Shown here: positions 54,420 through 63,723 of the stretch, one piece after another
Numbering within the stretch: the first letter of the stretch is position 1
Layout of the letters: each line of letters opens with the position of its first letter
Origin: JACKAQ01 sp965227145
GTDB taxonomy: Bacteria > Calditrichota > Calditrichia > RBG-13-44-9 > J075
Reading direction: 5' to 3'
NCBI GenBank assembly: GCA_965227145.1
Contig: OZ245730.1
Coordinates: 5,766,001 to 5,830,000 of the forward strand
DNA length: 64,000 bases
Translations under genes and position numbers: made by a program
Notes under the pieces: generated by a model
Database searches by the model: none
What the model was told of the DNA's origin: nothing
The model's input: only the letters and a program-made list of their open reading frames with translations

Positions 54420-56353
54420 CCATTTTCAGAAATCCGCACCGGGATGCGATACTGCACCGATCGCAACAGGCACAAACTGTTCCGCCCTCTCGAGCAATAA
54501 AAATAGCGCAATTCCAGACCAATTTCCCCATTTTCCCGAATGTTACCGGTGGTGCCGGTGACCACCTGCTGTTCCTGCGGTGCCGCAAGCGACTGAATGT
54601 GGTTGATCGTTTCACCGGAATACAATTTGGGATCGGCGATGACGCCGTATTCAAACGGCGAGCCGCCGTTAAATGCGTGCCCGTCCGGCAGGTGAATGTG
54701 CACGGCAATTTCCACGGTTGTGTTGCTGGCCAGCGATTGCCGTGGCAGCGTAATTTCTTCCAGCGGTGCGGGTTTGCCAAAAAATACGCCGCCCTTTTGG
54801 CGCGCCAGCGCATCGCCCAATCCTTTCAGGATCAGCGTTTTGGCAGCGCCGGTTTTCAGGCTCACTTTGCGAATTTGATGGTTATTCGTATCCGCCACAA
54901 ACAGCGCATTTTTGGCGATGCTAATGCCGCACGGTTCGTAAAACGCCGGACGTTTGCCATCCAGATAGCCGCGTTCGCTGCCGGTAAAGGTGTTGATTTC
55001 GGACGCTGTCAAATCCAGTTTTTTGATTTTGTGATTATAGGTATCCGATACAAACAGGCTGCCGGAATGCCACGCCAAACCCATCGGATGCTGCAACAGC
55101 GACAGCTCTCCCGGCCCGTTTTCGTCACCGAAAACGAACAGGTCGCCGCCGGCTAACGTTTGCACAGTTCCGTTTTGCAGATCTATTTTGCGAACGGTGC
55201 TGTTTTCGCTATCGGCAACAAACAGGTGCTGCTGTCCGTCGCTGCAAATGGCGGCCGGTTGGGCGAACATGGCCATCGCCAGCGAGTCGTCCCGTTTAGC
55301 TTCGCGACCGCTGCCGGCAAACGGTTCCACAATGCCGGTGGTGAGGTTCAGCCGCCAGATTTGGTGCAACCCGGCCATTGCGATATACAAATTTTCGCCG
55401 ATTGCCGTAATATCCCACGGCGAATTCAACGCTGTTTCCAGCGCTTTGCCGCCGGTTTGGCGACGCGGTTTTGCCTGTTCCCCGTTTCCGGCAGCGGATT
55501 TCACCAGTTGGTGCTGCAAATCGACTTTTCGAATAGCGTGATTTCCGGCATCCGCAACAAACAAAATGTCGCCAACCAGCGCCATTCCGCAAGGTTCGCG
55601 AAAACTGGCGGTGGAAAAGTCGCCATTTCTGAAACCGGCTTTTCCGTTGCCGATGACGGTTTTTACGTTGCCGCGCAAATTGCAAACCAGCACCCGGTGA
55701 TGTTGGGTATCTGCAATAAACAACCGGTTTCCGGCTTCGTCTGCCAATACGCCGGTCGGATAGCTAAGTGTTTGTGAATATTGATAGTTGGATTCGAGAT
55801 CAGTCACAATCGGAACGTAATTCAGCAATTGCCCGGCGCGGTAAATTTCCAGCGCTGCGCTGATATACGCATCCATAATTTCGAGATTGCCTTCGCCGGA
55901 AAAACTGGCGATAATATAGCCTTCCGGGTCGATGAGCACCACTGTCGGCCAGGCTTTGATGCTGTATTCATCCCAGATTTTCAGATCGCTATCCACGATA
56001 ATCGGATGGGCAACGTTGTGCCGGAGCACGGCTTCTTTTATATTATCCGGATCTTGTTCGTTGGGAAATTTTCCGGAGTGCACGCCAATTACAGCCAGTG
56101 GCGACCGCGCATATTTTTCTTCCAGAAGTTGCAAATCCGGCAAAATATGCAAACAATTGATGCAACAATACGTCCAGAAATCGAGCAGCACAATTTTTCC
56201 GCGGAGCGATTTTAACGTGAGCGGCGGTGCGTTCAGCCAATGGCAATCCGTTGGAAACTCCGGTGCGCGAACCCGGTGAATCCGCTGTATTTCGCGAATC
56301 CGCTGGAGCGCTTCTTCCCGAAGCATTTTTGGCGAAAAGGAGCTTTGGAGCAT
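54383..56353 (-). CDS. Thioredoxin-like and NHL-repeat protein (NHLRC2-like)
   Basis: 656 residues, no signal peptide. A TlpA/thioredoxin-like domain (about 45-170) with LLDFWTYCCINCLHILPDL, CxxC here as CINC, is followed by six or so NHL beta-propeller repeats (about 190-530: AGNRLFIADTQHHRVLV; VGDILFVADAGNHAIRKVD; FVADSENSTVRKID) and a C-terminal beta domain. The fusion is the NHLRC2 architecture, of unclear role, predicted cytoplasmic. AAAGG precedes the ATG. Convergent with ompA. Confidence 0.87.
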   Translation of the reverse strand: MLQSSFSPKMLREEALQRIREIQRIHRVRAPEFPTDCHWLNAPPLTLKSLRGKIVLLDFWTYCCINCLHILPDLQLLEEKYARSPLAVIGVHSGKFPNEQDPDNIKEAVLRHNVAHPIIVDSDLKIWDEYSIKAWPTVVLIDPEGYIIASFSGEGNLEIMDAYISAALEIYRAGQLLNYVPIVTDLESNYQYSQTLSYPTGVLADEAGNRLFIADTQHHRVLVCNLRGNVKTVIGNGKAGFRNGDFSTASFREPCGMALVGDILFVADAGNHAIRKVDLQHQLVKSAAGNGEQAKPRRQTGGKALETALNSPWDITAIGENLYIAMAGLHQIWRLNLTTGIVEPFAGSGREAKRDDSLAMAMFAQPAAICSDGQQHLFVADSENSTVRKIDLQNGTVQTLAGGDLFVFGDENGPGELSLLQHPMGLAWHSGSLFVSDTYNHKIKKLDLTASEINTFTGSERGYLDGKRPAFYEPCGISIAKNALFVADTNNHQIRKVSLKTGAAKTLILKGLGDALARQKGGVFFGKPAPLEEITLPRQSLASNTTVEIAVHIHLPDGHAFNGGSPFEYGVIADPKLYSGETINHIQSLAAPQEQQVVTGTTGNIRENGEIGLELRYFYCSRGRNSLCLLRSVQYRIPVRISENGKNRITVDDRPQ

Positions 56354-56503
56354 TCGTAACCTTTGGGTGGCATTTTGCCGGATAAATTAATTTTCTGTAA
56401 TTTTTGCACAACATAATCATCAACTTGAATATACGTTTATCAAAAATAATAATGAAGTACAACGAAAGGTTGGTTATCGAAATAACCGATACAATCAGGA
56501 TAA

Positions 56504-58456
56504 ATGATGGACAGAATGATTAACACCCAAATAAATCAGCGCGAACGCGAGTTGGCAGCGGCTGCGCCGGGCACCCGGGAACGGGTGGATGCACTCAATC
56601 AATTAGCATGGGAACTGTGGACAACCGATCCCGATCGATCAACCGAATACACAAAAGAAAGCCTGGCGCTTTCCGAAAAACTGGCATACGACGAGGGTTT
56701 TGCCTTTGCGCGGTTGAATCGCGGAATTATGAGCTGGCGAACGGATGTGGAAACCGCACTGCCGGATCTGCTGGCGGCGCAGGACTGGTTTCAGCGAAAC
56801 AATCATGGCGAAGGTGAGGCGCATGCCTGCAATTTTTTGGGCATTTTATACTGGGGCATCGGCGAGTTCGAGCGCGGTTTTGAGCTCAGCTCCCGTGCAA
56901 TCCGGCTGTATAACGCAAATGGCATGGAGGACGGCGAAGCGTGGGCGATCAATACGATGGGCGGATTTTATTACGATCTCAAAAATTACGAAAAATCGCT
57001 GGAATATTTCAAACAGGCGCTGGCGGTGTTCGAACGGCTCGGCAACATTGTTGGCAAAGCGCGATCGCTGAACGGCATCGGCAACACTCATTTTCAAATG
57101 GGGCGATGCAAACGGGCGCTGGTGTATCAAAAACAAAGCCTGAAAATTACCCGGGAAATCGGGCACGAATTTAACGAATCGCGGGTGTTGAACGATATCG
57201 GGTTGATTTACCAGCAATTTGACGATTTCAAAACAGCGGAAAAATATCATCTGGACAGCTTGAACATTCGCAAAAAACTGGAGTATTTTGTCGGTCAGGC
57301 GACGACATTGCTGGATTTGGGCGATCTTTACAAAAAACAAAATGTCTGCGATGCCGCAATGGATGCCTACCAGCAGGGATTACAAATTTCCCGCCGGATA
57401 AAAGCAAAACCTAAAATGGCACGGGCGTATAAAGCGTTGGCCGCAAATTACGAAATGACCGGAAATTATCAACTGGCGCTGGAAAACTGGAAAGCTTTTC
57501 ACGATCTGGAAGAGGAGATTTTTCACGAAGATACAGAGAAAAAAATCAGGAATTTGCGGAAGGCGTACGAGCTGGAATCTTCTCAAAAAGAAGCCGAAAT
57601 TTACCGGTTGCGCAACGTGGAGCTGAAGGAAAATAACGACAAACTGGAAGAAACCATCAAAATGTTGAATGCGACGCAGGCGCAACTGATCCAGTCCGGG
57701 AGAATGGCTGCATTGGGTAATTTGGTGGCGGGCATCGTTCACGAAATCAATTCACCGGTGGGCAGCATCCGCAGCGGCAGCGATGTGCTCCGCCGCATTT
57801 CCGACAAATTAATGGTGTTGCTGCAAGCCTCGCATGTGAACGAAACGCTCCGCCGGGAATCTGAAAAATCGCTGCGAATCCTCGCGCAAACGACGGAAAA
57901 TAACCGAACTGCATCGGACAGAATTATGAAGCTGGTGCAGAGCCTCAAAAATTTTGTGCGGATCGATCAGGCGGCGTTCCAGAAAGTGGACATTCACGAA
58001 GGGTTGGAAAATACCCTCAACCTGATCGGTTACGATATCCCGCAATCCATGAAAATCGAGAAAAATTTTGGCGAGATTCCCACCGTTCATATTTTTCCTG
58101 ACCAGATGAATCAGGTGTTTATGAATTTGCTGATAAATGCAGTGCAGGCAACCCCGCAGGATGGCAAAATTACCATCGAAACGAAAATAAAAGACGGACA
58201 TGTGGTCATTTGCATCAGCGATACCGGAAAGGGAATTCCGCCGGAAAAACTGGCGAATCTGTTCGAACCGGGTTTTTCCAGCGAACGCGAACGGGTGAAA
58301 ATGCGCACCGGACTGTATTCCAGTTATCAGATTATCCAAAAACACAACGGGAATATTCATGTGGAAAGCAAGGCGGGAGAAGGCACCACGTTTACCATTC
58401 ACATTCCGGTGGATTTGCACCAGCAATTGAATGGCAAAGCGAAAGCCGCCAGTTGA
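56504..58456 (+). CDS. Cytoplasmic TPR-sensor histidine kinase
   Basis: 650 residues, no membrane helix. About seven tetratricopeptide repeats (30-350: GEAWAINTMGGFYYDLKNYEKSLEYF) feed a coiled coil, a HisKA-like helix with H413 in LVAGIVHEINSPVGSIRSG, and an HATPase with NLLINAVQATPQDG, DTGKGIPPEK and an atypical G-box region (RTGLYSSYQI). The HEINSP box and the C-terminal domain match the atypical kinase at 3094-5175. AGGA precedes the ATG. Ends flush against the next gene's stop on the opposite strand. Partner regulator unknown. Confidence 0.85.
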   Translation: MMDRMINTQINQRERELAAAAPGTRERVDALNQLAWELWTTDPDRSTEYTKESLALSEKLAYDEGFAFARLNRGIMSWRTDVETALPDLLAAQDWFQRNNHGEGEAHACNFLGILYWGIGEFERGFELSSRAIRLYNANGMEDGEAWAINTMGGFYYDLKNYEKSLEYFKQALAVFERLGNIVGKARSLNGIGNTHFQMGRCKRALVYQKQSLKITREIGHEFNESRVLNDIGLIYQQFDDFKTAEKYHLDSLNIRKKLEYFVGQATTLLDLGDLYKKQNVCDAAMDAYQQGLQISRRIKAKPKMARAYKALAANYEMTGNYQLALENWKAFHDLEEEIFHEDTEKKIRNLRKAYELESSQKEAEIYRLRNVELKENNDKLEETIKMLNATQAQLIQSGRMAALGNLVAGIVHEINSPVGSIRSGSDVLRRISDKLMVLLQASHVNETLRRESEKSLRILAQTTENNRTASDRIMKLVQSLKNFVRIDQAAFQKVDIHEGLENTLNLIGYDIPQSMKIEKNFGEIPTVHIFPDQMNQVFMNLLINAVQATPQDGKITIETKIKDGHVVICISDTGKGIPPEKLANLFEPGFSSERERVKMRTGLYSSYQIIQKHNGNIHVESKAGEGTTFTIHIPVDLHQQLNGKAKAAS

Positions 58457-59086
58457 TTATTTTTGGGAAAACGCCAGCCGGATGCCCAGCAAAATAAATA
58501 GCGATCCGGTGACGCGCTCCAGCCAGATTTTGATTTGCGAATTCTGCCGCAACTTTGCGGCAATGGCACTGGAAAACAGCGCCAAAATAAGGCACCACAC
58601 CGTTCCGGTAAAAATGAATGTTGCGCCCAAAATGAGGAACGGCAGTGCGCTGCCCGCGTTTGCAGGATTGATGAATTGCGGCAAAAACGCCAGAAAAAAC
58701 AGCGCCACTTTGGGATTTAAAATATTGGTCAGCACGCCCGACCAAAAGATATTTCGCCCGGAAAGCTGGTTGCGCACATCGCTGATATCGCCGGCGCGTT
58801 TGGCATTGCGGATCGCGTTGGCGCCCAAATACACCAAATATACCGCCCCCAAATATTTCACAATATTGAATGCCAGCAACGATTTTGAGAGCAGCACGGA
58901 CAGCCCGAATCCCGCCGCCAGCGTGTGAACAAGGCTACCGGATGCAATACCCAATGCCGAAAGCACGCCCGCTTTTTTGCCCTGCGCAATGCTCCGTCCC
59001 AGAATATACATGGTATCCGGTCCGGGCGTCATGTTTAGCAAAACGCCCGCGATAATAAATGCGCCGTAATTGGTTATCCCGAACAT
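58457..59086 (-). CDS. LysE/RhtB-family amino-acid exporter
   Basis: 209 residues, six helices. The N-terminal motif NMTPGPDTMYILGRSIAQGKKAG is diagnostic. Exports amino acids or homoserine lactones; specificity unknown. Starts 3 bases after the peptidase stop, so the two are one operon. AGGA precedes the ATG. Confidence 0.87.
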   Translation of the reverse strand: MFGITNYGAFIIAGVLLNMTPGPDTMYILGRSIAQGKKAGVLSALGIASGSLVHTLAAGFGLSVLLSKSLLAFNIVKYLGAVYLVYLGANAIRNAKRAGDISDVRNQLSGRNIFWSGVLTNILNPKVALFFLAFLPQFINPANAGSALPFLILGATFIFTGTVWCLILALFSSAIAAKLRQNSQIKIWLERVTGSLFILLGIRLAFSQK

Positions 59087-59089
59087 TTA

Positions 59090-61348
59090 TTATTCCTGTT
59101 TTGGTCCTGCCGGCAGGTTTTCATTGAGATAACGGGTCATCAATTCATACAGATGCCGGGAGGTGCCTTTGCCCTCGCGGATGCCGTGGGAACGGTTGGG
59201 ATACGCCATCATCGTAAAATGTTTGTTGTGCGCGATGAGCTTGTTTACCAGCAATTCAAAACTCTGGTAGTGCACGTTGTCATCGGCGGTGCCGTGGATG
59301 ATCAGCAAATTCCCCTTCAGATTTTCCGCAAAGGTAATCGGCGAACCATTGGTGAAGCCTTCCACGTTGTCATCCGGCAAACCCATGTAGCGTTCCTGAT
59401 AAATGGTGTCGTACAACCGCTGGTTGCTCACAAATGCGATGCCCATTCCGGTGTGATAAATTTCCGGGTATCGAAACATCATGTTCAGCGTCATGGAACC
59501 GCCGCCGCTCCAGCCCCAGATGCCCACGCGATCCGCATCCAGATAGCTGCGGGTTTTGAGGATTTTTTTGGCAGCCGCCGCCTGATCCTGCGATGCCAGA
59601 ATGCCGATCTGCCGGTAAATGCTTTTCCGCCAGTCGCGCCCGCGCGGTCCCGGCGTTCCGCGATTGTCCACGCTCATGACCACGTAGCCCTGTTGCGCCA
59701 GCATCAGGTGCCACAGGTAGCGATTACCAAACCAGCGATCCAGCACGGTTTGCCCGGCGGGTTCGCCGTAAACAAAAAAGAACAGCGGATATTTTTTTTC
59801 GGGATCAAAATCGGACGGTTTCATTTCCCATGCGTCCAGTTCAACGCCATCGCCAATCGATACGCGGAAAAATTCCACCGGCGATTTTTTGAGTGCATCG
59901 ACCTTGTCGCGCAACGCTTTGTTGTCCAGCATCATCCGTTGGCGGCGATGACCGGGCAGACTCACCAGCGAAACCACCGGCGGCGTTTCGTAATTGGAGT
60001 AGGTTTGAAACGCCCATTTGGCGTCCGGTGAAATTTGATAAGCATGCGTTCCCGGCTGATCCAGCGGTGTCAGTGCCTCGGGTGTGCCTTCGCCGTTCAA
60101 CGGCACCCGGAACAGGTAGCGTTGGGTGGGATTATCCGGCGATGCCGTGAAATACACCCATCCGCCTTTGGCGTCGATGGTTTCCACTTTTACCACATCG
60201 TAATCGCCGGGCGTGAGCAGGGTTATTTTCCCGCCGTCGCGGGAAATTTTATACATGTGAAGCCAGCCATCGCGATCGCTCAGCCAGGTAAAGGCTTTGC
60301 CGCCATCCAGCCATTTTACATCTTCGTTGACTTCCACCCATGCGTCGTCTTTATCGATCAGCACGGTTTTCACCGAGCCGTCCGCGGCATTGCCCAGCCA
60401 AACGGTGTTGGTATTTTGCAGGCGGTTTAGCTGTTGGATGAGCACTTCCGATGAATTGTCCGCCCATTCCAGCCACGGGATATAATTGTTGCGCGGATCG
60501 CCGGGCACCTGAAACCAGGTGGTTTCCCCACCATCGGCGCTCACAACGCCCACTTTGCAATCGGAATTGGTGGTGCCCACTTTCGGATATTCCAGCGGAA
60601 TGGGGCGCGAATACAAACTGTCCGTATTGTTGATCATGTAAAACGTGCCCACGCCCGATTTGTCGAAATGCCAGTAGGCAATTTTCTGCCCGTCCGGGCT
60701 CCAGCGGAAGCCGTCCCGCAGCCCGAATTCCTCTTCGTACACCCAATCGGATGTGCCGTTAACGATGGTTTCCGATCCGTCGCTGGTCAGTGCGGTGATG
60801 TCGCCGCTTTGCAAATTTTCCACATACACATTGTTTTCCCGCACAAAACCGACACGGCTGCCGTCCGGCGAAAACTTGGCGAACATCAGTGTGCCCGGCT
60901 TGGCATCGCCACCCAACTGTTTTAATGCGCCGGTTTTCAGGTTCAGTACCCAATAATCGCCGCGGGTGTTGTATCGCCACACGCGTTGGGTGTTGGCAAA
61001 CAGCAGCAGCAGTTGTTTATCCTTCGACCATTCGTAAGTGTCTATTTTTAATGGTTTTGCGGCGTCGTTTGGTGTCATTTGTTTTGCGGAAACCAGAATA
61101 CTGCGTTTGCCGGATTTCGTGTCGTATTTAACGATATCCATTCCTGCGCTGTCATCTGCAGATTTTTCCAGCGTGGTGTAGCTTTCGCCGCCATCCAGCC
61201 AGCGCGCCGGACCGAATGTTTCCGCCCGAAAATCCCGGCTGGCAAATATCCGCTCCACCGAAAGCAGCGAAGGGGCCTGTTGCGCCACTGTTGCCAGCGA
61301 CGCGAGCAATATCCAAATTAGTGTGTGAATGACTCGGTTGGTGTTCAT
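59090..61348 (-). CDS. S9-family prolyl oligopeptidase (DPP-IV-like), exported
   Basis: 752 residues. A signal peptide (about 1-22), an eight-bladed propeller (about 60-480, repeats such as DGxxLAY and WSPDG), then the alpha/beta hydrolase with S614 in GIWGWSGGGSM, the acid D in HGTADDNVHYQ and H in SHGIREG. It removes dipeptides after proline (or alanine) and would work in the periplasm or outside. The start at 61348 fits the signal peptide; the longer frame has a weak upstream ATG. Confidence 0.9.
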   Translation of the reverse strand: MNTNRVIHTLIWILLASLATVAQQAPSLLSVERIFASRDFRAETFGPARWLDGGESYTTLEKSADDSAGMDIVKYDTKSGKRSILVSAKQMTPNDAAKPLKIDTYEWSKDKQLLLLFANTQRVWRYNTRGDYWVLNLKTGALKQLGGDAKPGTLMFAKFSPDGSRVGFVRENNVYVENLQSGDITALTSDGSETIVNGTSDWVYEEEFGLRDGFRWSPDGQKIAYWHFDKSGVGTFYMINNTDSLYSRPIPLEYPKVGTTNSDCKVGVVSADGGETTWFQVPGDPRNNYIPWLEWADNSSEVLIQQLNRLQNTNTVWLGNAADGSVKTVLIDKDDAWVEVNEDVKWLDGGKAFTWLSDRDGWLHMYKISRDGGKITLLTPGDYDVVKVETIDAKGGWVYFTASPDNPTQRYLFRVPLNGEGTPEALTPLDQPGTHAYQISPDAKWAFQTYSNYETPPVVSLVSLPGHRRQRMMLDNKALRDKVDALKKSPVEFFRVSIGDGVELDAWEMKPSDFDPEKKYPLFFFVYGEPAGQTVLDRWFGNRYLWHLMLAQQGYVVMSVDNRGTPGPRGRDWRKSIYRQIGILASQDQAAAAKKILKTRSYLDADRVGIWGWSGGGSMTLNMMFRYPEIYHTGMGIAFVSNQRLYDTIYQERYMGLPDDNVEGFTNGSPITFAENLKGNLLIIHGTADDNVHYQSFELLVNKLIAHNKHFTMMAYPNRSHGIREGKGTSRHLYELMTRYLNENLPAGPKQE

Positions 61349-61411
61349 ATCCGTCTCTGTTTTTTGCGAAAAAGTATGAAAATTATCCAATTTTATTTGA
61401 TCAATGCTAAC

Positions 61412-61448
61412 AAAGTCTCCCCTTACAAAGGGGAGATTTAGAGGGGTT
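61412..61448. repeat. Left inverted repeat of the DUF559 unit
   Basis: 37 bp, reading AAAGTCTCCCC, TTACAAA, GGGGAGA and TTTAGAGGGGTT. Its complement stands at 61838-61874, except that the central loop keeps the same orientation in both copies. The repeat contains the stop codon and the last three codons of the DUF559 gene. Confidence 0.9.
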
Positions 61449-61830
61449 GTCTTTGATCTTTTCGTTCTTTTAATTCATCCAATTTATCAGCAATCAAATT
61501 CAAAACCACCTCCTGATTTTCAAAAATATCCTTATTCGTGAACCTCAAAAATGTCACGCCAAGCTGTTCAATATGGCGTTCGCGTGCAGCATCATAATCT
61601 ATGGCTTCTTGCGTTGCATGTGAATCGCCATCTAATTCAATCGCCAATTTTACTTCCGGACAGAAAAAATCAACAATAAAACTATCGATACTATATTGCC
61701 GCCTGAATCTGAAACCGTTGATTTGTTTGAGCCGAATGCGGCTCCAGAGGATTACCTCAGCTTTTGTTGCATTTTTGCGAAGGTTGCGACGTTTGTTTTT
61801 TTCTGAGCCCCGGTTGAAGTGGGATGTCAA
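61438..61830 (-). CDS. DUF559 endonuclease-domain protein bounded by inverted repeats
   Basis: 130 residues, whole gene inside a 463-bp unit. DUF559 belongs to the PD-(D/E)xK/Vsr-like restriction fold; visible core SFIVDFFCPEVKLAIELDGDSHA then ERHIEQLGVTFLRFTNKDI. The N-terminus is basic (KNKRRNLRKNATKAEVILW). The only usable start is the TTG at 61830, eight bases inside the right repeat, with no strong ribosome site. The last codons and stop come from the left repeat. DUF559 genes are commonly found in such hairpin repeats across bacteria; the biological role is not established. Confidence 0.82.
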   Translation of the reverse strand: MTSHFNRGSEKNKRRNLRKNATKAEVILWSRIRLKQINGFRFRRQYSIDSFIVDFFCPEVKLAIELDGDSHATQEAIDYDAARERHIEQLGVTFLRFTNKDIFENQEVVLNLIADKLDELKERKDQRQPL

Positions 61831-61837
61831 TTTTCAA

Positions 61838-61874
61838 AACCCCTCTAAATCTCCCCTTACAAAGGGGAGACTTT
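61838..61874. repeat. Right inverted repeat of the DUF559 unit
   Basis: 37 bp, AACCCCTCTAAA, TCTCCCC, TTACAAA and GGGGAGACTTT. Inverted relative to the left copy over its outer parts. Confidence 0.9.
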
Positions 61875-61921
61875 TTAAATCCAACAATCCACGTAGTTTT
61901 TATTAATTTTTGTTTCCTTTG

Positions 61922-61956
61922 TTTTCAAGCCCTTTAAATCTTCCCTTGGGAAGAGG
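61922..61956. repeat. Degenerate third copy of the DUF559-flanking repeat
   Basis: TTTTCAAGCCCTTTAAATC and then TTCCCTTGGGAAGAGGAGAC: same orientation and flank (TTTTCAA) as the right copy, diverged in the hairpin. Confidence 0.6.
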
Positions 61957-61965
61957 AGACGTTTT

Positions 61966-63564
61966 TCAACAAATCTTAAACTTCGTGGTCACGTTGGGTG
62001 CCGGAGAATTGGCGTTCAATCGTGCCTCAATGGCTTTGGATGTTTTGGTGATCGACAGCCCGCCGAGCGCGGTGCAGCGCAAATCGCTGTGAATGCTTTT
62101 GCCAACTTTGTCCATCGCATCAATCACCTCGTCGAGGGGAATGAGGTGGTCGTAATCCGCCAGCGCAATGTTGGCGCAGGACAGCGCGTTGCTGGCAGCC
62201 ATAATATTTTTGCCGAGGCAGGGCGCTTCCACGCGGTTCGCCACCGGATCGCAGATCATCCCAAAGGAATTTTGCAGCGCGATAGACGATGCGGCAATCG
62301 CCTGGTTCAGCGTGCCGCTCATCAACGTGACAATCGCTGCTGCAGCCATGCCGCCGCCGGAGCCGCACTCTGCCTGACAGCCGCCGACCTCCGCCGCAAA
62401 AGAGGCGTGGGCAGCAATAAACACACCGATCATTCCCGCCGCGAGCATCGCTTTGACGGTTTCTTCCTCGCTGCGACCGAGCGCATCTGCAGCGCCCAGA
62501 CAAGCGCCGGGCAATGCGCCACACGCGCCGGCCGTTGGCGCCGCAACAATCACGCCCATCGAGCTTTTCACTTCCATGATTGATGTGACAAACAGGATAA
62601 TCGTGTTGAGCACATCGCCCTGCACCAGTTGGCGCTGCTGCATTTTGTTTCTGAAATTGCCGGATTGACAGCCGAGAATGCGGTCATCATAATGCGTGCC
62701 GCGAAGCCCGGTATCCACCGCGTTGCGCATGATTGCAACCAAATCGTGCATTTGCGAGAGCACTTGTTCGTGGGAAATGTTACCGCGCGCGCTTTCGTAG
62801 TGAATGGCTAATTCCCATAAATTCAACTGTTTATCCTGATTGTAAGCCAGCATTTCTTCGCAGGTGATAAACGGCACAGACAAATTTTTTCGCGACAGCA
62901 CCGGCAGCACCGGCGCCAGTTTTTTCACTGACAAAACTTCATCCATTGCCTGCAACTCCGCGATAATGTCATCATCGGGAAACTGTTGCGCACTGATTTG
63001 GATAAATCCTGCGCTGCCTTTGCGAAAAGAAATCTCGTCGCTCGGCACGGTTGCTTCCAGATAACGACGGACCTTTTCCGGCGTTTTTCCCGGTGCGATA
63101 TACACCAGCGTTTCGTAAAAATCGCCGGCCATGGACACTTTTGCGCCATCGATTTCGATCACTTCGATCATGCCGCCGCCGGTGGAAATCGCGATCATCT
63201 GGCGCGTTTCCCGGTAATTTTTCAGGGTGATTTGATAGGTATTCGGGTGATCATATCGCAACGGAACAATGCGGATATCGATGTCGATGCCGGCATCGGC
63301 GATGGCTTGCCGGTAGCCGGGCAACCGCTCGTCATGCGCCTCCCAGCCCAGAAATCCGCCGAACAATCCCATATCCGAGCCCTGGCTGTCGTGAGTAGTT
63401 GCCAGCGAACCGTTGGGATCAAATTCGATTAACGCGCTTTCGATTTGCCCGTCCATCAAATCCCGGCAGAGCCGCCCGATGCGCAGCGATGCCGCACAGT
63501 GAGAGCTGGATGGCCCGCGCATTACCGGCCCCAATACATCGTTGAATATACTTGGATAATTCAT
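61966..63564 (-). CDS. sdaA: L-serine dehydratase, iron-sulfur dependent, single-chain
   Basis: 532 residues, both alpha and beta parts fused. Deaminates serine to pyruvate using a [4Fe-4S] cluster. Landmarks: GPSSSHCAASLRIG at the start, an ACT-like middle, then AAPTAGACGALPGACLG, GCQAECGSGGGMA and CDPVANRVEAPCLGKN with cluster cysteines. The ATG at 63564 has GGAG six bases before; the longer frame is not supported. Located with serA and gcvP in the same window, though 40 kb apart. Confidence 0.93.
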   Translation of the reverse strand: MNYPSIFNDVLGPVMRGPSSSHCAASLRIGRLCRDLMDGQIESALIEFDPNGSLATTHDSQGSDMGLFGGFLGWEAHDERLPGYRQAIADAGIDIDIRIVPLRYDHPNTYQITLKNYRETRQMIAISTGGGMIEVIEIDGAKVSMAGDFYETLVYIAPGKTPEKVRRYLEATVPSDEISFRKGSAGFIQISAQQFPDDDIIAELQAMDEVLSVKKLAPVLPVLSRKNLSVPFITCEEMLAYNQDKQLNLWELAIHYESARGNISHEQVLSQMHDLVAIMRNAVDTGLRGTHYDDRILGCQSGNFRNKMQQRQLVQGDVLNTIILFVTSIMEVKSSMGVIVAAPTAGACGALPGACLGAADALGRSEEETVKAMLAAGMIGVFIAAHASFAAEVGGCQAECGSGGGMAAAAIVTLMSGTLNQAIAASSIALQNSFGMICDPVANRVEAPCLGKNIMAASNALSCANIALADYDHLIPLDEVIDAMDKVGKSIHSDLRCTALGGLSITKTSKAIEARLNANSPAPNVTTKFKIC

Positions 63565-63671
63565 TGTTTTCTCCGGTTTTTCAATCCAAAAATTACAAAT
63601 TACGAAATATAGTAACTGTACTAAGAAAATGATGAATATGCAAAAAGTTTCGGGGGGATTTGGGGAGTAAA

Positions 63672-63711
63672 ACAAAGGATAAAGGGATAAGGATAAAGGA
63701 TAAAGAAAGCG
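63672..63711. repeat. GGATAAA-type simple repeat upstream of sdaA
   Basis: AAAGGATAAAGGGATAAGGA and continuation. Confidence 0.55.
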
Positions 63712-63723
63712 GGATAGAATCAA

